This document shows positions 20,372 through 33,600 of a stretch of DNA of 64,000 nt, in pieces; position 1 is the stretch's first letter; the number at the start of each line of letters is the position of its first letter. The translations under genes and the position numbers were made by a program. The stretch is from positions 744,001 through 808,000 of the forward strand of contig BLSF01000006.1 of assembly GCA_012862575.1 (NCBI GenBank), in the 5' to 3' direction. The notes under the pieces are model-generated. The model was given only the letters and a program-made list of their open reading frames with translations. It was not told where the DNA came from and made no database searches. Source of the stretch: Parietichytrium sp. I65-24A. Its lineage: Eukaryota > Sar > Bigyra > Thraustochytrida > Thraustochytriidae.

Positions 20372-23230
20372 ATGAGGAGGAATGCCGCGTTGTGCGGCGT
20401 GGTGTTGAGTTTGTTTGTGGCCTCGACGCAAGGGCTGTGGTACAAGGCGACGATGCGCAGCTTCTTGCCGGCATACTGCATGACCAACAAGACGGAATAC
20501 TATGACGCCTTTGAGTACAAGACACGAGGAATCAATAAAAAGTACGATCTGCTGGAACAGACGGACAGACAGAGCATCTGCCCATACTATGACGCAGCGA
20601 TCGAACGCGGGATGGTGTCAGGTCACCCTGACTTTGAAACAGACGCGAAGAGCATCAAGGACGGAATTGGTATCAAGTATGGGCTGAGCACAAACACTAT
20701 TCAGAAAACGACGCAGCTCTCGACGGCAGGAATCCCAAAACCGATTTATTGCAGTGAGACAAGCAGGTGTGGCGAGGTTCCAGGAAACGATGGCGAGCCG
20801 GTGTACTCCACGGCTGGCCCTCAATACTTCGCGTCTTGGTACAACGACGACACTCTGTACAACAAACGAATTGGCTTTTCTTGGGAACTTCGGGAAGTTT
20901 CGTGTGAAGAAGTAAATGGCACAAGTTCCTGCGAATACGAGTTCGACAGCAGTGTGGACGATGAGTTTTCACTCGACGGATCTACAGACAACTTTTTTGG
21001 GCCTCTGGACAAGCTCGGGGAAGCAACAACCGAGGATATTTTCCCCGACCATACACACGCGCCTGTCTGGCCAAAATCTGCGCGTGTCGAGGAATCGCAC
21101 AAGTTTTGGTTTACGACAGAAATTCACACGTACTTTCAGTACAGAGGAGACGAAGTATTTAGCTTTTCTGGAGACGACGATGTCTGGGTGTTCCTCAACG
21201 GGCATCTTGTCGTTGACCTTGGAGGTGTGCATAGTATCAAGGCGAGCGAAATAAATCTGAACGAGACTGCCGAGCTTGCGGATTTGAAGGTCGGAGAAAT
21301 CTACACCTTCGATCTGTTCCACGCTGAACGTCATACGAAAGAATCGAACTTCAAACTCACAACGACTCTGGTCGAAGCTTGCAATGTCCTCGCCAGCGGG
21401 ACCGCTTCCTTGCAGTATCCTTGGCAAGACTCAAATGCAAGCACTAGTGACGAGCTTCTCTTCAGTCTGGCCGGAGACTCTGAGTCTGGAAATTCCTCGT
21501 CGAATCGCCCTGAGACTGGTACAACAAGCATCGTGCGGCTCTCCAAACCAGTCTTCTTTTTTGGCCAGGGGGCATGGGAGGACGAAGACAGATCTGTGAT
21601 TGTGTTGTCCTCGCCCGGAAATGACTTTACTGCAGGAGCAGTTTTTGACACGATGCAGCATAACCTCGGGACCGGCTTCATCTTTGACTTTACATTTCGA
21701 TTCTCTGAAACTGGAAAAACGGAGGGATTTGCAGTGGTCTTTCATCAACGCCCGGACGGTTTAGTAAACCTTCCTCTGAAATCTGGATCCAGACTCGGAA
21801 CCGGTTACTTTACTAATTCGGTAGCCCTCGCCTTCGATCTGTGTACGGACAGAACCTCCGTTGCACTCGGAGAGAGCTGCTCTGGGCGAGAGATTCGACT
21901 CACATACCCCTCCGATCCGACGGAATACAACTCTGTGAGGAACTCCACTCTAATACGCGCGTGGGATAGTATGCACTACGTTCGGCCAAACACTGACATT
22001 CAGGTATCTGTACAATATCTGGAGAAACCAGATACACTGGAGGTCTACTTGGACAACAGCCTCTACCTGCGGCAGTCTGGGTTTGATCTTGTGAAGGTTC
22101 TGGGCGGCGGGCGAAATGCGTACGTCGGATTCACGTCTGGAACATCGGCAAACCCAGGCTGGGTCAACATAACAAGTATGGAGATTTCTACTGTCACTTT
22201 GGACACTCAGAAGACAAAGATGGCGTCAGCTGCACCGCAGGCACCTCTGGAACTTTCTGCCAATGGCAAGGACTCTGTGGCATTTGAGCTTGCAACGTTT
22301 GACCACTGTGGTAAGGAGATTCAGTTTGGAGGATACTCCTCACTTGTGAATGCCTTATTTGTTGAGATCCCTGTGGCTTTGTCCAGTTGGAACACGTCCA
22401 AGCCGGATACGCTAGGTTACATTAGTGGGTCCAGCTCTCCACAGATTATAGAGGCTGAGATTATGGACAACGAAGACGGAACCTATGGCGTGAGCCTTTC
22501 GACTTCTACGCTAGGCGTGTTTGAGGTTTACATTTGCGTTGGGGTGTCGTGCGAGCTTAAAGTTGATCTCGTTTCCGCAAACGTCTCCGGGACTACGCGA
22601 CGAATGCGCGCTCTGGACTCACAGCTTCTCATTGCAAATGTTACGCTAGCAGAGGAGAGCAGTTCTGACTCTCAGCTCCTGTACATTCCAAAAGCCACGA
22701 AATCAATTCCGGTGCAGGAAAGAAGCGAGGCTTCGTCAGACAGCGCAGAGTCTGAGGCAAGCGTCGCTCAGGTTCCGATCGGTACTGTAGCTGCGGCGAG
22801 CGGTGTAGGGTTTCTATTTCTAGCGGTGGTCGGCTTTGCGGCCTTGCGATACCGGAGAAAGTGGCAAGAGGACAAGAGATTCATTGACGACGGCCGCGAG
22901 CATCGAATAAATGGAAGAAAAGTCCGCCGGGACGAGCACAGTTTTGTTAGTGGGATGCTAGAGAAGACCCGGCTGTCAATTATGCGCCACAAGGCTCGGA
23001 ACCAAAAGGATGATCGCGAGACGGAAATTACAGAGCTAGAGTCGGAGGCCAAAACTCTTCGTGAAGAGCTTCGGAGGCAAAAGATGCGGACGCAACAGAA
23101 CCAAAGTAATCAGTTAATGGCAGCGAAACCTGCTATGATCAACATGCGAAGCAAAAAAGAGTTTCGCACAAACTTTCCCAATGTCGAGGACGAGGAAAGC
23201 AGTAGTGACGACGAAGACTGGTGGAGATGA
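20372..23230 (+). CDS. Type I membrane protein with fibro-slime (PA14-like), lectin-like and filamin-like domains
   Basis: 952 residues from the ATG at 20372, which starts a clean signal peptide (MRRNAALCGVVLSLFVASTQG). The frame is open 18 codons further upstream, but that part lacks signal character. Residues about 25-340 match the fibro-slime domain: the hallmark FSFSGDDDVWVFLNGHLVVDLGGVH is present, split here by position around residue 270. Residues about 400-620 resemble an L-type lectin sandwich (GFAVVFHQR, NSVALAFDLC, VYLDNSLYL, AYVGFTSGT). Residues about 640-760 include DNEDGTYGVSLSTSTLGVFEVY in a filamin-type Ig-like unit. A transmembrane helix at about 805-830 precedes a basic cytoplasmic tail with a short coiled coil and an acidic end (SSSDDEDWWR). 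Many N-glycosylation sequons are present. A carbohydrate-binding surface receptor or matrix anchor is inferred. Convergent with the glutamate synthase gene. Confidence 0.85.
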   Translation: MRRNAALCGVVLSLFVASTQGLWYKATMRSFLPAYCMTNKTEYYDAFEYKTRGINKKYDLLEQTDRQSICPYYDAAIERGMVSGHPDFETDAKSIKDGIGIKYGLSTNTIQKTTQLSTAGIPKPIYCSETSRCGEVPGNDGEPVYSTAGPQYFASWYNDDTLYNKRIGFSWELREVSCEEVNGTSSCEYEFDSSVDDEFSLDGSTDNFFGPLDKLGEATTEDIFPDHTHAPVWPKSARVEESHKFWFTTEIHTYFQYRGDEVFSFSGDDDVWVFLNGHLVVDLGGVHSIKASEINLNETAELADLKVGEIYTFDLFHAERHTKESNFKLTTTLVEACNVLASGTASLQYPWQDSNASTSDELLFSLAGDSESGNSSSNRPETGTTSIVRLSKPVFFFGQGAWEDEDRSVIVLSSPGNDFTAGAVFDTMQHNLGTGFIFDFTFRFSETGKTEGFAVVFHQRPDGLVNLPLKSGSRLGTGYFTNSVALAFDLCTDRTSVALGESCSGREIRLTYPSDPTEYNSVRNSTLIRAWDSMHYVRPNTDIQVSVQYLEKPDTLEVYLDNSLYLRQSGFDLVKVLGGGRNAYVGFTSGTSANPGWVNITSMEISTVTLDTQKTKMASAAPQAPLELSANGKDSVAFELATFDHCGKEIQFGGYSSLVNALFVEIPVALSSWNTSKPDTLGYISGSSSPQIIEAEIMDNEDGTYGVSLSTSTLGVFEVYICVGVSCELKVDLVSANVSGTTRRMRALDSQLLIANVTLAEESSSDSQLLYIPKATKSIPVQERSEASSDSAESEASVAQVPIGTVAAASGVGFLFLAVVGFAALRYRRKWQEDKRFIDDGREHRINGRKVRRDEHSFVSGMLEKTRLSIMRHKARNQKDDRETEITELESEAKTLREELRRQKMRTQQNQSNQLMAAKPAMINMRSKKEFRTNFPNVEDEESSSDDEDWWR

Positions 23231-23644
23231 TCCTGCGGCAGTGCAAGTGCATCCGCGCAATGTTGTCTGGAAGAATGTCGATGATGTTGCCTATTATTTC
23301 AAACTATATTTTCTTTTCGCTCTTGTATACAATGGTTTTTAGCACCGCAAATGCTCTATTCTCCACTTTTCTACTCCTTGCGGTCGAATTCCGATGAGAG
23401 AACTTTCAGGCAGGTTTGCCCAGTTCCAACGAGCCAAGTTTACGCCGAGGAAACACTATGCACAAATCAGAATCGTTGCGGAGGAATTGTTAATTGTAAA
23501 TTTGACTTGACTTCGTTCTGACAGTGAATAAAAACAATAAAAATAAAGGACATCACACTTTGGAATGTGACATGTCTATCGGAAAGCTTACACAATCCGT
23601 GGCAGTTGAAAAGCGAATTTTGTTTACAAACGCAGCCACATTTT
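23231..23644. other. Convergent 3' intergenic region
   Basis: 414 bp between two stop codons. It should contain both 3' UTRs; AATAAA-like words occur near 23527-23545. No gene is seen. Confidence 0.6.
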
Positions 23645-26600
23645 TTACATGTTGCTAGCGCCCTTGGATTGCAAGTACTTGTGCACCTGCGCTGCAACAC
23701 CACGGCCTTCGTTGATAGCCCACACCACCAAAGACTGGCCACGGCGGCAATCCCCTGCAGCGAAGACGCCCTCAAGGTTGGTCTTGAAATCGCCATAAAC
23801 AGCCTTGATGTTTGAGCGGTCGTCGGTTTGGAGCTGGAGCTGGCCAGAGGTGGAGGCCTCTGGTCCTAAAAAGCCCATGGACAAGAGAACGAGGTCAGCA
23901 GGGACGATCTTCTCGGTGCCTGGAAGCTCTGAGAATGTTGGCCTGCCGCCAGGAACCTGCTCCCAGCGGACAAGAACGGTGCGAATACCACAAACGTTGC
24001 CTTGCTCGTCTCCAATAAACTCCTTGGTGAGAACTCCGTACATGCGTGGGTCGCTTCCAAACCGAGAGATAGCCTCTTCGTGAGCGTAGTCGACACGCAT
24101 CATCAAAGGCCACTCTGGCCATGGAGTAGTTGGGCTGCGGCCGTCTGGCGGGCGCTCCAAAAGCTCAAAGTTGGTGACAGACTTGCAGCCGTGGCGAAGG
24201 GACGTTCCGATACAGTCCGCTCCGGTATCACCACCTCCGATCACAACAACATTCTTGCCGCGTGCAGTCACATAAGACCCGTCGTGCTTGCGCAAGCGGC
24301 CTTGACCGTCCATAAGCAGAGCTTTGGTGTTCTTGGTGAGGAAGTCCATCGCAAAGTGGATGTTTCCGAGCTCGCGTCCCTTCGCAGGGAGATCGCGTGG
24401 CTTGGTGGCTCCGACAGTCAACACGATAGAATCAAACGTTGTGCGCATGTCTTTCAAATTGTAAGCAGGATCAACCCCAACGTGGGCCCCAGTCACAAAA
24501 TTGACACCTTCCGCGGCCAAAAGGTCCACGCGACGTTGCACAGTGTTCTTGTCCAGCTTCATGTTTGGGATACCATACATGAGAAGTCCACCAACACGAT
24601 CCTCACGCTCGAATACGGTGACATTGTGGCCTTCCTTGTTGAGCTGGTCAGCAGCTGCCAATCCGGCAGGGCCGCTGCCAACGATTGCAACGCGACGGCC
24701 AGAGCGGAATGCTGGAGGCTTTGGTACAATCCAGCCTTCGCGGAATCCGCGGTCAATAATTGCATACTCAAAGTTCTTGATAGTCACCGGGGAGTCAATG
24801 AGGCCGGCTACGCAAGCACCTTCACAAGGAGCTGGGCACACTCTGCCTGTGAACTCAGGAAAGTTGTTGGTGAGCAACAGGCGGTCCAGGGCCTCTTTCC
24901 ACTGGTCCCTGAAGACAAGCTCGTTGAATTCGGGGATGAGATTATTGACTGGGCAGCCAGTATTGGTTTGGCAAAACGGAGTGCCGCAATCCATGCAGCG
25001 AGCTGCCTGCCGCTTCCTGTCGATGTTGGAGCGGTCCTCGACCGGACGGTTGATTTCTCGCCAGTCACTGAGGCGAGAAGCTGGGTCGCGATATGGCTCT
25101 GGGTTGCGTTCATATTCAATAAATCCCCGCAACTTGTTGAGCTTGCCTCGGGATCCGTCGCGGCGAGAGACAAATGCTTCGTAGCTGGACACTTGGTTGT
25201 TCGCAGACGCTGGGGGGTTTGCGGTTGTAGAAGATGTGTCATTCTTCTTGATGACTTTAGTAGCGCATCCTGAACCGTCCTTGGACCCGAAATCTTCCAG
25301 ATCGCCGAACTCCTTCTCCGGAGTGGAGGCGCTCACGTTCACAGCTTCAAGGCCATCGCGGCGGCTGGAAGCCTCACCGGAGCTTGCAGAGGTAGAGCTA
25401 AACGTCGATTCAGTGTCGGAGCTTGCGCCAGACTCTGAGGAGGAGAACTCCTGTACGTCATCCACGGGAGAGGAGGTATCTGGAGCTTGTGGAAACCATG
25501 GCGGAAGGTGAAAGGATGGGTCCGACTTTTTGGACTCAACAATCTTGCGCAGGTCCTTCGGGTACACCTTGACAAAGTATCTCACGGTATTCTGCCAGTC
25601 TGCAAGGATAGCTTTGCCGACGTCCGAGTTGGTGTGATGCACGTGGAGCTCAATATCGTTGCGGAGGGTCATAAGGTCAACATTGTTGAGCTGCTCCAGT
25701 GAGATAAGCTCCATGTTGGCCTTTGCAGGAAATGACCCGTCCTTGTCGTACACAAAGGCAATTCCACCGCTCATTCCGGCAGCAAAGTTCTTGCCAGTCT
25801 CACCGAGAATGGTGACACGACCTCCAGTCATGTACTCCAGGCCGTGTTGACCGACGCCCTCCACCACCACTACGGCACCAGAGTTTCTCACGCAGAAGCG
25901 CTCGCCTGCCATTCCGCGCACAAAGCCGCGACCACGGGTGGCGCCGAAGAAGCACACGTTCCCGGTGACCATGTTTTCGCTTGCGACCCCACGAAACTCC
26001 TTCTTCGGGTACACAACAACAGTGCCTCCGGAGAGTCCTTTTCCAAAATAGTCGTTGGTGTCACCTTCGACTTCGATGGAAATCCCCGGAGCAAGGAACG
26101 CGCCGCAGCTCTGTCCGACGCTGCCGTGCAGCTTGATACGAATCGTGTTCTCAGGAAGTCCAAGTCCCCCGTACCTGCGGGAGACCTCGCAACTCAGCAT
26201 GGTACCAACGGTACGGTTGATGTTGAAGACCTTCTCCTCGATGTACACTGGGCGCATCTTGTCCAGAGCAGGGCGAGCGAGCTGAATGAGCTTCATGTCC
26301 AAAGCCTTCTCGAGCTGGTGGTCCTGCTTGATCTTGTTGACAAGGTGGACGGGCTCGTCCGGAAGAATGAGCGAGAGCGGGCTGGCGCGAGCGATGTGCA
26401 TCGATGGCAAGAGGATCTTGGAGAGGTCCAAGAGGCGCAACTTGTCGTTGTTGGCTGGCAAATTCTTCTTTGGCTGAAGCATGTCGCTGCGGCCAATCAT
26501 GGCGTCCACGGAACGGAATCCCATCTTGGCCATGTACGTCCGGACCTCCTCGGCGACGAGCCAGAGGTAGTTGATCACATACTCGGGCTTGCCGAAAAAC

Positions 26601-29600
26601 TTCTTGCGCAACTCAGGGTCTTGGGTGGCGATGCCGACCGGGCAGGTGTTCAAGTGGCACTTGCGCATCATGATGCAGCCCATCGCGATGAGAGGAGCAG
26701 TAGCAAAAGCCACTTCCTCGGCACCAAGAAGGAATGCGATGGCAACATCCCGCCCAGTTTTCATCTGACCGTCGGTCTGAACAACGACGCGGGAGCGCAG
26801 GTTGTTGAGCACAAGGGTTTGCTGGGTCTCTGCCAGTCCGAGCTCCCATGGAAGGCCAGCGTTCTTGATGCCAGTCCACGCAGCGGCACCAGTGCCACCA
26901 TCACATCCGGAGACCACGATGTGGTCCGCCTTGGCTTTGGCGACACCAGCAGCAATGACTCCCACACCCACCTCAGACACCAGCTTCACAGAGATGCTGG
27001 CACGTGGGTTGGAGTTCTTCAGGTCGTGAATGAGCTGCGCCAAGTCCTCAATAGAATAGATGTCGTGATGAGGTGGTGGCGAAATAAGACCCACGCCCTC
27101 AGTGGAATTTCTGATTTTGGCAATGGCCCCGGCAACCTTGTGTCCAGGAAGCTCGCCACCCTCGCCAGGCTTGGCCCCTTGCGCCATCTTGATCTGGATT
27201 TGGTCGCTGTTTGCGAGGTACTCGGAAGTGACTCCAAAACGGCCAGATGCGACTTGCTTGATGGAGGACCGCTTGGACTCGCCGTTCTTACCAACCCAGG
27301 TAAAACGCTCTGGATCCTCTCCGCCTTCACCAGTGTTACTCTTTCCACCGAGGTGGTTCATTGCCACAGCCAAGGTCTCGTGAGCCTCCTTGGAGATCGA
27401 GCCGAAACTCATGGCACCAGTGACAAAACGCTTGACAATCTCCTTAGCAGGCTCCACTTCGTCCAGCGGGATCGAGCCTTGTGCTCCATCGCGAAAGTCG
27501 AGCAGGCCACGGATGGTGCACTTTGCGGCCTGTTCGTTGGCGTGCTCGGCATACTTGAGGTACTTTTCCCGGTCACCAGTACGGCCAGCTTCCTGGATTC
27601 CCACAATGACCTTTGGATCGTTGTAGTGAGCCTCTCCGCCGTTGCGGTAATGAAACTCGCCCGGATTCATGAGCAAGGTAGGGCTTGGCAAAGCATCTGG
27701 AGCAGATCTCGGCCATGCGAGCTCGTGCTGCCTTGCCATGTCACGTTCGATGGTCTGCAGGGTGATTCCGCTGATACGGGAAGCTGTTCCGCGGAAGCAG
27801 CGCTCCATGAGCTCCTCACCCACGCCAACAGCCTCAAAAATCTGGGCGCCTTTGTAGCTTTGAACGGTGGAGATTCCAATCTTGCCCATGACCTTCTTGA
27901 TACCTTTGCCACAGGCAGTGATGTACCTGTCCACGCACTCGTCGATGGACTTTGCTTGCTTGAGCTTGTTGAGACGGAAGAGGTGAGAAATTGCCTCGTA
28001 CGCCATGTACGGGTAGATGGCATCAGCTCCAAAGCCAAGAAGGCAGCAAAAGTGGTGAACCTCGCGAGCATCTCCGGCTTCCACAACTAGAGCTACTCTC
28101 GTGCGCTCCTTGGTCCGGAGAAGATGCTGGTGGACAGCTCCCAGAGCAATCAAAGATGGTATTGGGATGTCCTCCGGCCCAGCTGCGCGGTCGGTGAGAA
28201 ACAAGCATGTGGCCTTGCGCTCGGCGATCTCCGCGGAGGCCTGCTGGCAGATGCGGTTAAGAGCTGCGTCAAGAGTTCCCATTCCTTGCCCGCGAGGATA
28301 GGTGGCGTTGATGACAACAGTTTTCCAGTTGTTGTTGCGGAGGCGAATGATGCACTCCGCCTCACGTGGGCGGAGAATAGGGTTGTCCACCTCCAGTCGC
28401 CCAGCTTGCTGAGGGGTTACCTCGAGAATATTTCCCATGGGCCCGATTGGGCACTTCATTGCCATCACGACTTCTTCACGGATGCTGTCCATTGGAGGGT
28501 TGGTGACCTGGGCGAACAGCTGCTTGAAGTACTCGAAAATGGACCGTGTCTGCGTGCTGAGGCAAGCAAGGGGAGTATCCACACCCATGGACCCGAGTGC
28601 CTCCTTCTTGGTGTCGACCATAGGAGGGAGCAGGATGTCCAGGGTCTCGACAGTGTACCCAAACATGTTGAGCATGTTGTTGAGCTGGCTGGCTGGAGAT
28701 TCACTATCTTCTTCCTCCAATTGCACATCGTGGCGAGGAGCAAAAGACCTGCGCGGGTACTGGCGAGCAAGAGTGGTCAGGCGCATCATGTTGTCCTGCA
28801 CCCAGGTCTGGTAAGGGCGCGCAGAAGCGATCTGGTGCTTGAGCTCATAATCACCAACGATTCCTTGGCGCTCAAAGTCGACGAGGAACATCTTGCCCGG
28901 CTGCAGTCGGCCTTTGTTAATAACAAGAGAGTCTTCGATGTGTGGAATAACGCCAACTTCAGAGGCGGCGACGACGATGTCTTCGGTGACGTAGTATCTA
29001 TGTGGGCGGAGACCATTGCGATCCAAGATGCATCCCAAAAAGCGGCCGTCAGCAAAGGCAATCATGGCTGGGCCATCCCAAGGCTCCATCAAGCAGCTGT
29101 TGAATTCGTAGAAAGCGCGTTTCTCTTCGCTGAGGTTTGGGTCGTTCTGCCATGCCTCTGGGAGCATCATCATCACACATTCTGGCAAGCTTCTATCGGA
29201 GGCCTTGGCCAAGAGTTCTAGAACAGCATCAAAGTTTCCACTGTCAGAGTAGTCATCACTGCAGACCGGCATTAGCAAGTTGCTATCTTCCGGGTTAGAT
29301 AAGAGTGGGGACCGCATCTGGCCTTCGCGTGCGGTCATCTGATTCTTGTTGCCTCTGAGGGTATTAATTTCCCCGTTGTGGCAGATCACTCTGTTCGGGT
29401 GTGCACGGTCCCACGATGGGAATGTGTTTGTGGAAAAGCGGGAGTGTACAAGGGCAAAGTGACTGGTGAGCTTGGGGTCCTGAAGGTCCAGGTAGTACTC
29501 GCGCACCTGAGCCGAGGTGAGCTGCCCCTTGAACACCATTGTCTGCGAAGACAGCGAGCACACATAGATCAGATCGGACTCTCCTGCGGCGAGGGCGTCG

Positions 29601-30151
29601 CGTCGCACGCACTGGCACACAACGAAGAGCATCAGGTCAAAGTGTTTGGCCTCCCAGCCACTCACATTCTCCACAAAGAGCTGCTCGACCCAAGGCTCTG
29701 TCTTGAGAGCACTTCGGCCGATGGTCGAGTTGTCAGTGGGCGCCTTTCGCCATCCGATAAACTTGATGCCGCGGTCGGCCAGGTACCTCTCCATCACGAT
29801 CTTCCAGTGGTTGCGCTTGAGCTCATCGTGCGGCAGGAAGATGTTCCCCACCGCCCACTCGCCGTTCTTCGGCAGATCGTACCCATTGAATGCCGCTTTT
29901 GCCTCCTGGCGAAAGTAGTCGTGCGGGATTCCGATCATGATGCCAGCTCCGTCTCCGGAGTTCTCCTCGCAGCCGCATCCTCCTCTGTGGTCCATATTCG
30001 TGAGCATCACCAGCGCGTCTTGCACCAGCTGCGACGAAGGCTGCGACTTGAAGTTCGCGATGAAGCCCACTCCGCACGCGTCTTTCTCCAACGCGCTCGA
30101 GTAAAGTCCGCCATCTTTTGGGTACAACGAGAAACCTCGCGCGCGCTCCAT
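23645..30151 (-). CDS. GLT1: NADH-dependent glutamate synthase (GOGAT), fused large and small subunits
   Basis: A 2,168-residue fused GOGAT. It makes two glutamates from glutamine and 2-oxoglutarate using NADH. Residue C26 in DACGVGF is the type-2 glutaminase nucleophile, exposed by removing a 25-residue propeptide. Other glutaminase residues include [17 protein letters not shown] and the [12 protein letters not shown] loop. The FMN synthase domain follows, with the 3Fe-4S cysteines in [13 protein letters not shown] (C-x5-C-x4-C), then the GXGXG helix domain (for example [10 protein letters not shown] and GGRVTILG). A Ser/Asp/Glu-rich linker (about 1560-1650) leads to the small subunit: 4Fe-4S cysteines ([18 protein letters not shown]), FAD site [17 protein letters not shown] site [13 protein letters not shown]. 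No transit peptide fits before C26, so cytosolic location is likely. This is the length of fungal, diatom and plant NADH-GOGAT. Confidence 0.97.
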   Translation of the reverse strand: MERARGFSLYPKDGGLYSSALEKDACGVGFIANFKSQPSSQLVQDALVMLTNMDHRGGCGCEENSGDGAGIMIGIPHDYFRQEAKAAFNGYDLPKNGEWAVGNIFLPHDELKRNHWKIVMERYLADRGIKFIGWRKAPTDNSTIGRSALKTEPWVEQLFVENVSGWEAKHFDLMLFVVCQCVRRDALAAGESDLIYVCSLSSQTMVFKGQLTSAQVREYYLDLQDPKLTSHFALVHSRFSTNTFPSWDRAHPNRVICHNGEINTLRGNKNQMTAREGQMRSPLLSNPEDSNLLMPVCSDDYSDSGNFDAVLELLAKASDRSLPECVMMMLPEAWQNDPNLSEEKRAFYEFNSCLMEPWDGPAMIAFADGRFLGCILDRNGLRPHRYYVTEDIVVAASEVGVIPHIEDSLVINKGRLQPGKMFLVDFERQGIVGDYELKHQIASARPYQTWVQDNMMRLTTLARQYPRRSFAPRHDVQLEEEDSESPASQLNNMLNMFGYTVETLDILLPPMVDTKKEALGSMGVDTPLACLSTQTRSIFEYFKQLFAQVTNPPMDSIREEVVMAMKCPIGPMGNILEVTPQQAGRLEVDNPILRPREAECIIRLRNNNWKTVVINATYPRGQGMGTLDAALNRICQQASAEIAERKATCLFLTDRAAGPEDIPIPSLIALGAVHQHLLRTKERTRVALVVEAGDAREVHHFCCLLGFGADAIYPYMAYEAISHLFRLNKLKQAKSIDECVDRYITACGKGIKKVMGKIGISTVQSYKGAQIFEAVGVGEELMERCFRGTASRISGITLQTIERDMARQHELAWPRSAPDALPSPTLLMNPGEFHYRNGGEAHYNDPKVIVGIQEAGRTGDREKYLKYAEHANEQAAKCTIRGLLDFRDGAQGSIPLDEVEPAKEIVKRFVTGAMSFGSISKEAHETLAVAMNHLGGKSNTGEGGEDPERFTWVGKNGESKRSSIKQVASGRFGVTSEYLANSDQIQIKMAQGAKPGEGGELPGHKVAGAIAKIRNSTEGVGLISPPPHHDIYSIEDLAQLIHDLKNSNPRASISVKLVSEVGVGVIAAGVAKAKADHIVVSGCDGGTGAAAWTGIKNAGLPWELGLAETQQTLVLNNLRSRVVVQTDGQMKTGRDVAIAFLLGAEEVAFATAPLIAMGCIMMRKCHLNTCPVGIATQDPELRKKFFGKPEYVINYLWLVAEEVRTYMAKMGFRSVDAMIGRSDMLQPKKNLPANNDKLRLLDLSKILLPSMHIARASPLSLILPDEPVHLVNKIKQDHQLEKALDMKLIQLARPALDKMRPVYIEEKVFNINRTVGTMLSCEVSRRYGGLGLPENTIRIKLHGSVGQSCGAFLAPGISIEVEGDTNDYFGKGLSGGTVVVYPKKEFRGVASENMVTGNVCFFGATRGRGFVRGMAGERFCVRNSGAVVVVEGVGQHGLEYMTGGRVTILGETGKNFAAGMSGGIAFVYDKDGSFPAKANMELISLEQLNNVDLMTLRNDIELHVHHTNSDVGKAILADWQNTVRYFVKVYPKDLRKIVESKKSDPSFHLPPWFPQAPDTSSPVDDVQEFSSSESGASSDTESTFSSTSASSGEASSRRDGLEAVNVSASTPEKEFGDLEDFGSKDGSGCATKVIKKNDTSSTTANPPASANNQVSSYEAFVSRRDGSRGKLNKLRGFIEYERNPEPYRDPASRLSDWREINRPVEDRSNIDRKRQAARCMDCGTPFCQTNTGCPVNNLIPEFNELVFRDQWKEALDRLLLTNNFPEFTGRVCPAPCEGACVAGLIDSPVTIKNFEYAIIDRGFREGWIVPKPPAFRSGRRVAIVGSGPAGLAAADQLNKEGHNVTVFEREDRVGGLLMYGIPNMKLDKNTVQRRVDLLAAEGVNFVTGAHVGVDPAYNLKDMRTTFDSIVLTVGATKPRDLPAKGRELGNIHFAMDFLTKNTKALLMDGQGRLRKHDGSYVTARGKNVVVIGGGDTGADCIGTSLRHGCKSVTNFELLERPPDGRSPTTPWPEWPLMMRVDYAHEEAISRFGSDPRMYGVLTKEFIGDEQGNVCGIRTVLVRWEQVPGGRPTFSELPGTEKIVPADLVLLSMGFLGPEASTSGQLQLQTDDRSNIKAVYGDFKTNLEGVFAAGDCRRGQSLVVWAINEGRGVAAQVHKYLQSKGASNM

Positions 30152-30569
30152 CTCGTTGTCTTTCGCGAGCCGTCCCTCGTTGGTTACCCTTCCCCCGTCC
30201 CTTCTTTGCTCTCTCCACTCCGTCTGCGTTCAGGGTCTGCCGCTGGTCTTCTTCTTCTTCTTCTTAGAGCTACGGACTCTGATTCGGACTTGTTGGACTG
30301 ATTGATTGATTGATTGATTGATGTCACTGTTGTCAAACAAACAGGAAAGGAGAGGAAATTACCTCTTGCTCTTTCTCCACTTTCTCCACTCTCTACTCCT
30401 GTCACACAAGTTTTGCTCGCACGCACTGCTAGTGTTGCTGCTCTTCGCGCTTATAGTGTTCGTCGCCCTCTCTCTCTGTCTCTCTCTGTGCTGTGTGGCT
30501 GGCTGATTGGATTAGTTTTCTTTCCCAACAGGAAAGGTGCCTCGACAGACACACATAGAGAGAGAAGGG

Positions 30570-30608
<39 letters not shown>

Positions 30609-33600
30609 TTGAAGATTTTAAGTGCCGACTTTTGAAGTAAAATAGACAGTGAAGAATAGAATGACAGAGAGTAAAGCAGGCTGACAAGACAGACGGACAG
30701 AGCGATTGAATGAAGGCAGTCTTTGCTGTCACACCAAGTAAGACAGGCAGGTTCTTTCTTGATTCAAAAATCAACGTGAATGAAAGAAAAGTTGCACTAG
30801 CTGCACAGAAAAAAGACAGACAGCAGCAGAGAGTTTTCTTTAGCAACGCCAGTAATGCGAGCAATCTCACACAGGAAATTGTCTTCTGGGAAGAAGAAAA
30901 CTCTCAAAAGCCATTATTAGCCTTTCGATAAGAGTTGCTCCAGATTCTCGTTGATGACGAGGCGCCACAGTCCCAGCAGTCGTCCTAGCGGCTGCTAGCA
31001 CCCACCTGCTCGCAGACTGACTGACTATCTTTCAACCCACACAGAGTGGCCATGTCTATGTCCATGTCTAGAGCGAACGGAATGTAGAATTTAGGAATTT
31101 GGAATATCGCTTTCTCAACTCTCTCACAGACATTGACAGACAGTGAGAGGATGTCGCAGCTTGTTCAATGAAGAGGCGTCTGCGCAAACGATGAAGAACG
31201 CACGTACTACCGGCACTGTTATTCTGCCCAGCTAGTAGCTAGCGCAGTTGTCTCACGAGTTTCACGAGTCGCGTCTTCCCCAATTTCTGTCTCATTAAGA
31301 CTGATTGCCACTCTCTGTAAAGTCTCGCTGGTTAGCGGACGAGATAGACACTAGATAGACGCTTTGTTGGACTCGCTCTGAGGAGGGAGAGAGCTCGACT
31401 GGATCAGAACATAGTATGAAATGTGTTTTTAGCCTTACCGATTGCCGCCATGATTGCCGTACAAGTCGGGCGTCAAGTGCCTCGTCATCGACGAATTTAT
31501 TGTTTCGCTCGTTCAAGTACATCGCTTTGCATCCTTTTCCCCGCTGCATAGCGTTTTTTTAACATTCAGTAGGACCTTCCTTCTTCCGCCCTTCTTGCGC
31601 CACCACTAACAGTCGGATAGTAAGTGCTATAACAGTTGCCGGGGCGCACACTTTGAACACGGTACTTTCAAGGCTCCATAGCCGCACAGAACTTTTCGAA
31701 AATTTGCTCAAAGTAGAGGATATGCGTGTGAAGTGAAATCTAGCTGCGCGTTTTACACCCCTCACGGTTTGCGGCGAATTCTTTTCCTGAATGTTGCGTC
31801 GTACAATGTGGTAGACGCATTAGTAGCTGTAGAGGTAAACGCCGGCATCTAAATTTGGTAATAAGAGCTAGGATTTACTCTGTCTTCCCTTTCCCTTCCT
31901 CTTCCTTTATATCATAGATAGTAGTAGCCATCCTTATGGGATCCCCGAGCGATTTTCTGGTGCAACATTCGCCTAAGAGGTGTTCGACAGTGGTATAGTT
32001 GTGTATAGTCATGGGATATTGTCACTGCAGCTCTCTATCGTCTGCTTCTGCTGGACTACAAGGTACCCAAATTCTCTAAAGGGGCACACGCTGCTGGCGT
32101 CTTTCGTTTTTCTCCTTACCAAACACATAGGTCTATGTGATACATGGCCGGTGATGCGAGATGATGCACTTGCCCCCCGCCCAGGTCCCTCCTACTACTT
32201 CCTCCCGTCACCGGTCAGGACGCTAGAGAAATGCACTAGTCCTGGTGACGCAGCGTCTGTCGTGGTTAAATTTCCTCGCTCGATTAAAGGTTCGTCTAAT
32301 TAACGCCGGTATGAACCAGACTCTATGCTGGACGCTGAGGACTGCCAGACCGTCTACGAACAGGCGGAAGGAGGAAGGGGAGGAAATCGCCAGGATCGTG
32401 AGTGAAACGAAGTAGCGAAGGCGCTAGCCTCGCTAAAGCAGTTGCTACTGACAATTTTGTTGTCAGTGAACTGTACTCACTGTCAGTACTCGAGTACTGT
32501 GGCTGTTTGTTTTGTCTTTTCTAAATTCTTTCGAATTTCGAAGAGAGGCGAATGTTAACGTCGCTTCTTTCTTCGTTTCTTTTGGATCATTTTGGTTTCT
32601 TTTTGTTTTTTTTCTTTGAATTATTAATTTTAGATCAATTTAGATCAATTTGTTTTCTTTGTGTGTTTTGTTTTGCTTGACAGTGAATGAATGCGGCAGC
32701 ACAGTGCGTGTGCATGCGTGGTATTGGCACCAAAGGAGTCCAACTTCTCTCCTCATCTTCGCTTTTCATCGGCTGTTCTTTCTTGATCAAAAGTTTCAAC
32801 ACGACTATTGTAAAAAACAAAACAATGAAATGAAATGTCGTTTTTTAATTTTTGAACCTTTCGAGGTCTTATTCGAAGTTGGTTGACGAGCATTCCTTGT
32901 CGAAATGCTCGCGACGTGGCTGTGACGTGGCTGTGGTAAACGGCTGTGAACGGCCGACTTCCGGCAAGAGATGGCAAGAGACCCTTTCGAGAGGAGGAGG
33001 GGGTCGGCGTTCGCTTCCGAGATTGCGAAATCTATTGCGAAAGTGTTGGAAAGATACCGCAAGTCAGACGAACGAAAGGGTACTGCAAGGCATGTCGTAC
33101 ACGTGCACCGACAAGTGTTCCGCCTGTGAGTGCGTACTAGTACGTGCCGTCCAACACACAGCGACATTCCGCGGCAAAAATTTCGTGTTAGTGAAGCTGA
33201 TGGTTGCGATGAAAGTGTACGGAATGTGTTCTATGATTCCAAAGTGATAGTGACCTTGAAAAGCTTTTCGGTAAAATATCTCCGTTTTGAAGGTCAAAGA
33301 CGTTGGAAACTCCGAGTTGGAAGCTAGGACAACAGTCTCGCGCAAAGCTGACCTCATGCGAAAAGAAAAATCCCGAGGTCTCCCTACGCAGACGCTGGCC
33401 GACACACCGACTGATGCACTAAGGGCAGTTGAAGCTCGGCCCGGGGACCGGAGGTATAGAGGTACGGATTGCGCCAATGCAGTACAAAAGATTCGAGCAA
33501 GGCAGTCCTTTTCGAACTTTGACAACGACAACACTGGTTTCGCAACGATCGACCAAAAATTTCAATGAACTCTATCCTCGGAACCGCCCGTACATATGCT

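Noticed and set aside
24002-28090. Long plus-strand frames (423 and 748 codons) across the GOGAT gene
   Set aside because: They are antisense shadows of a gene whose domains and catalytic residues are all on the minus strand.
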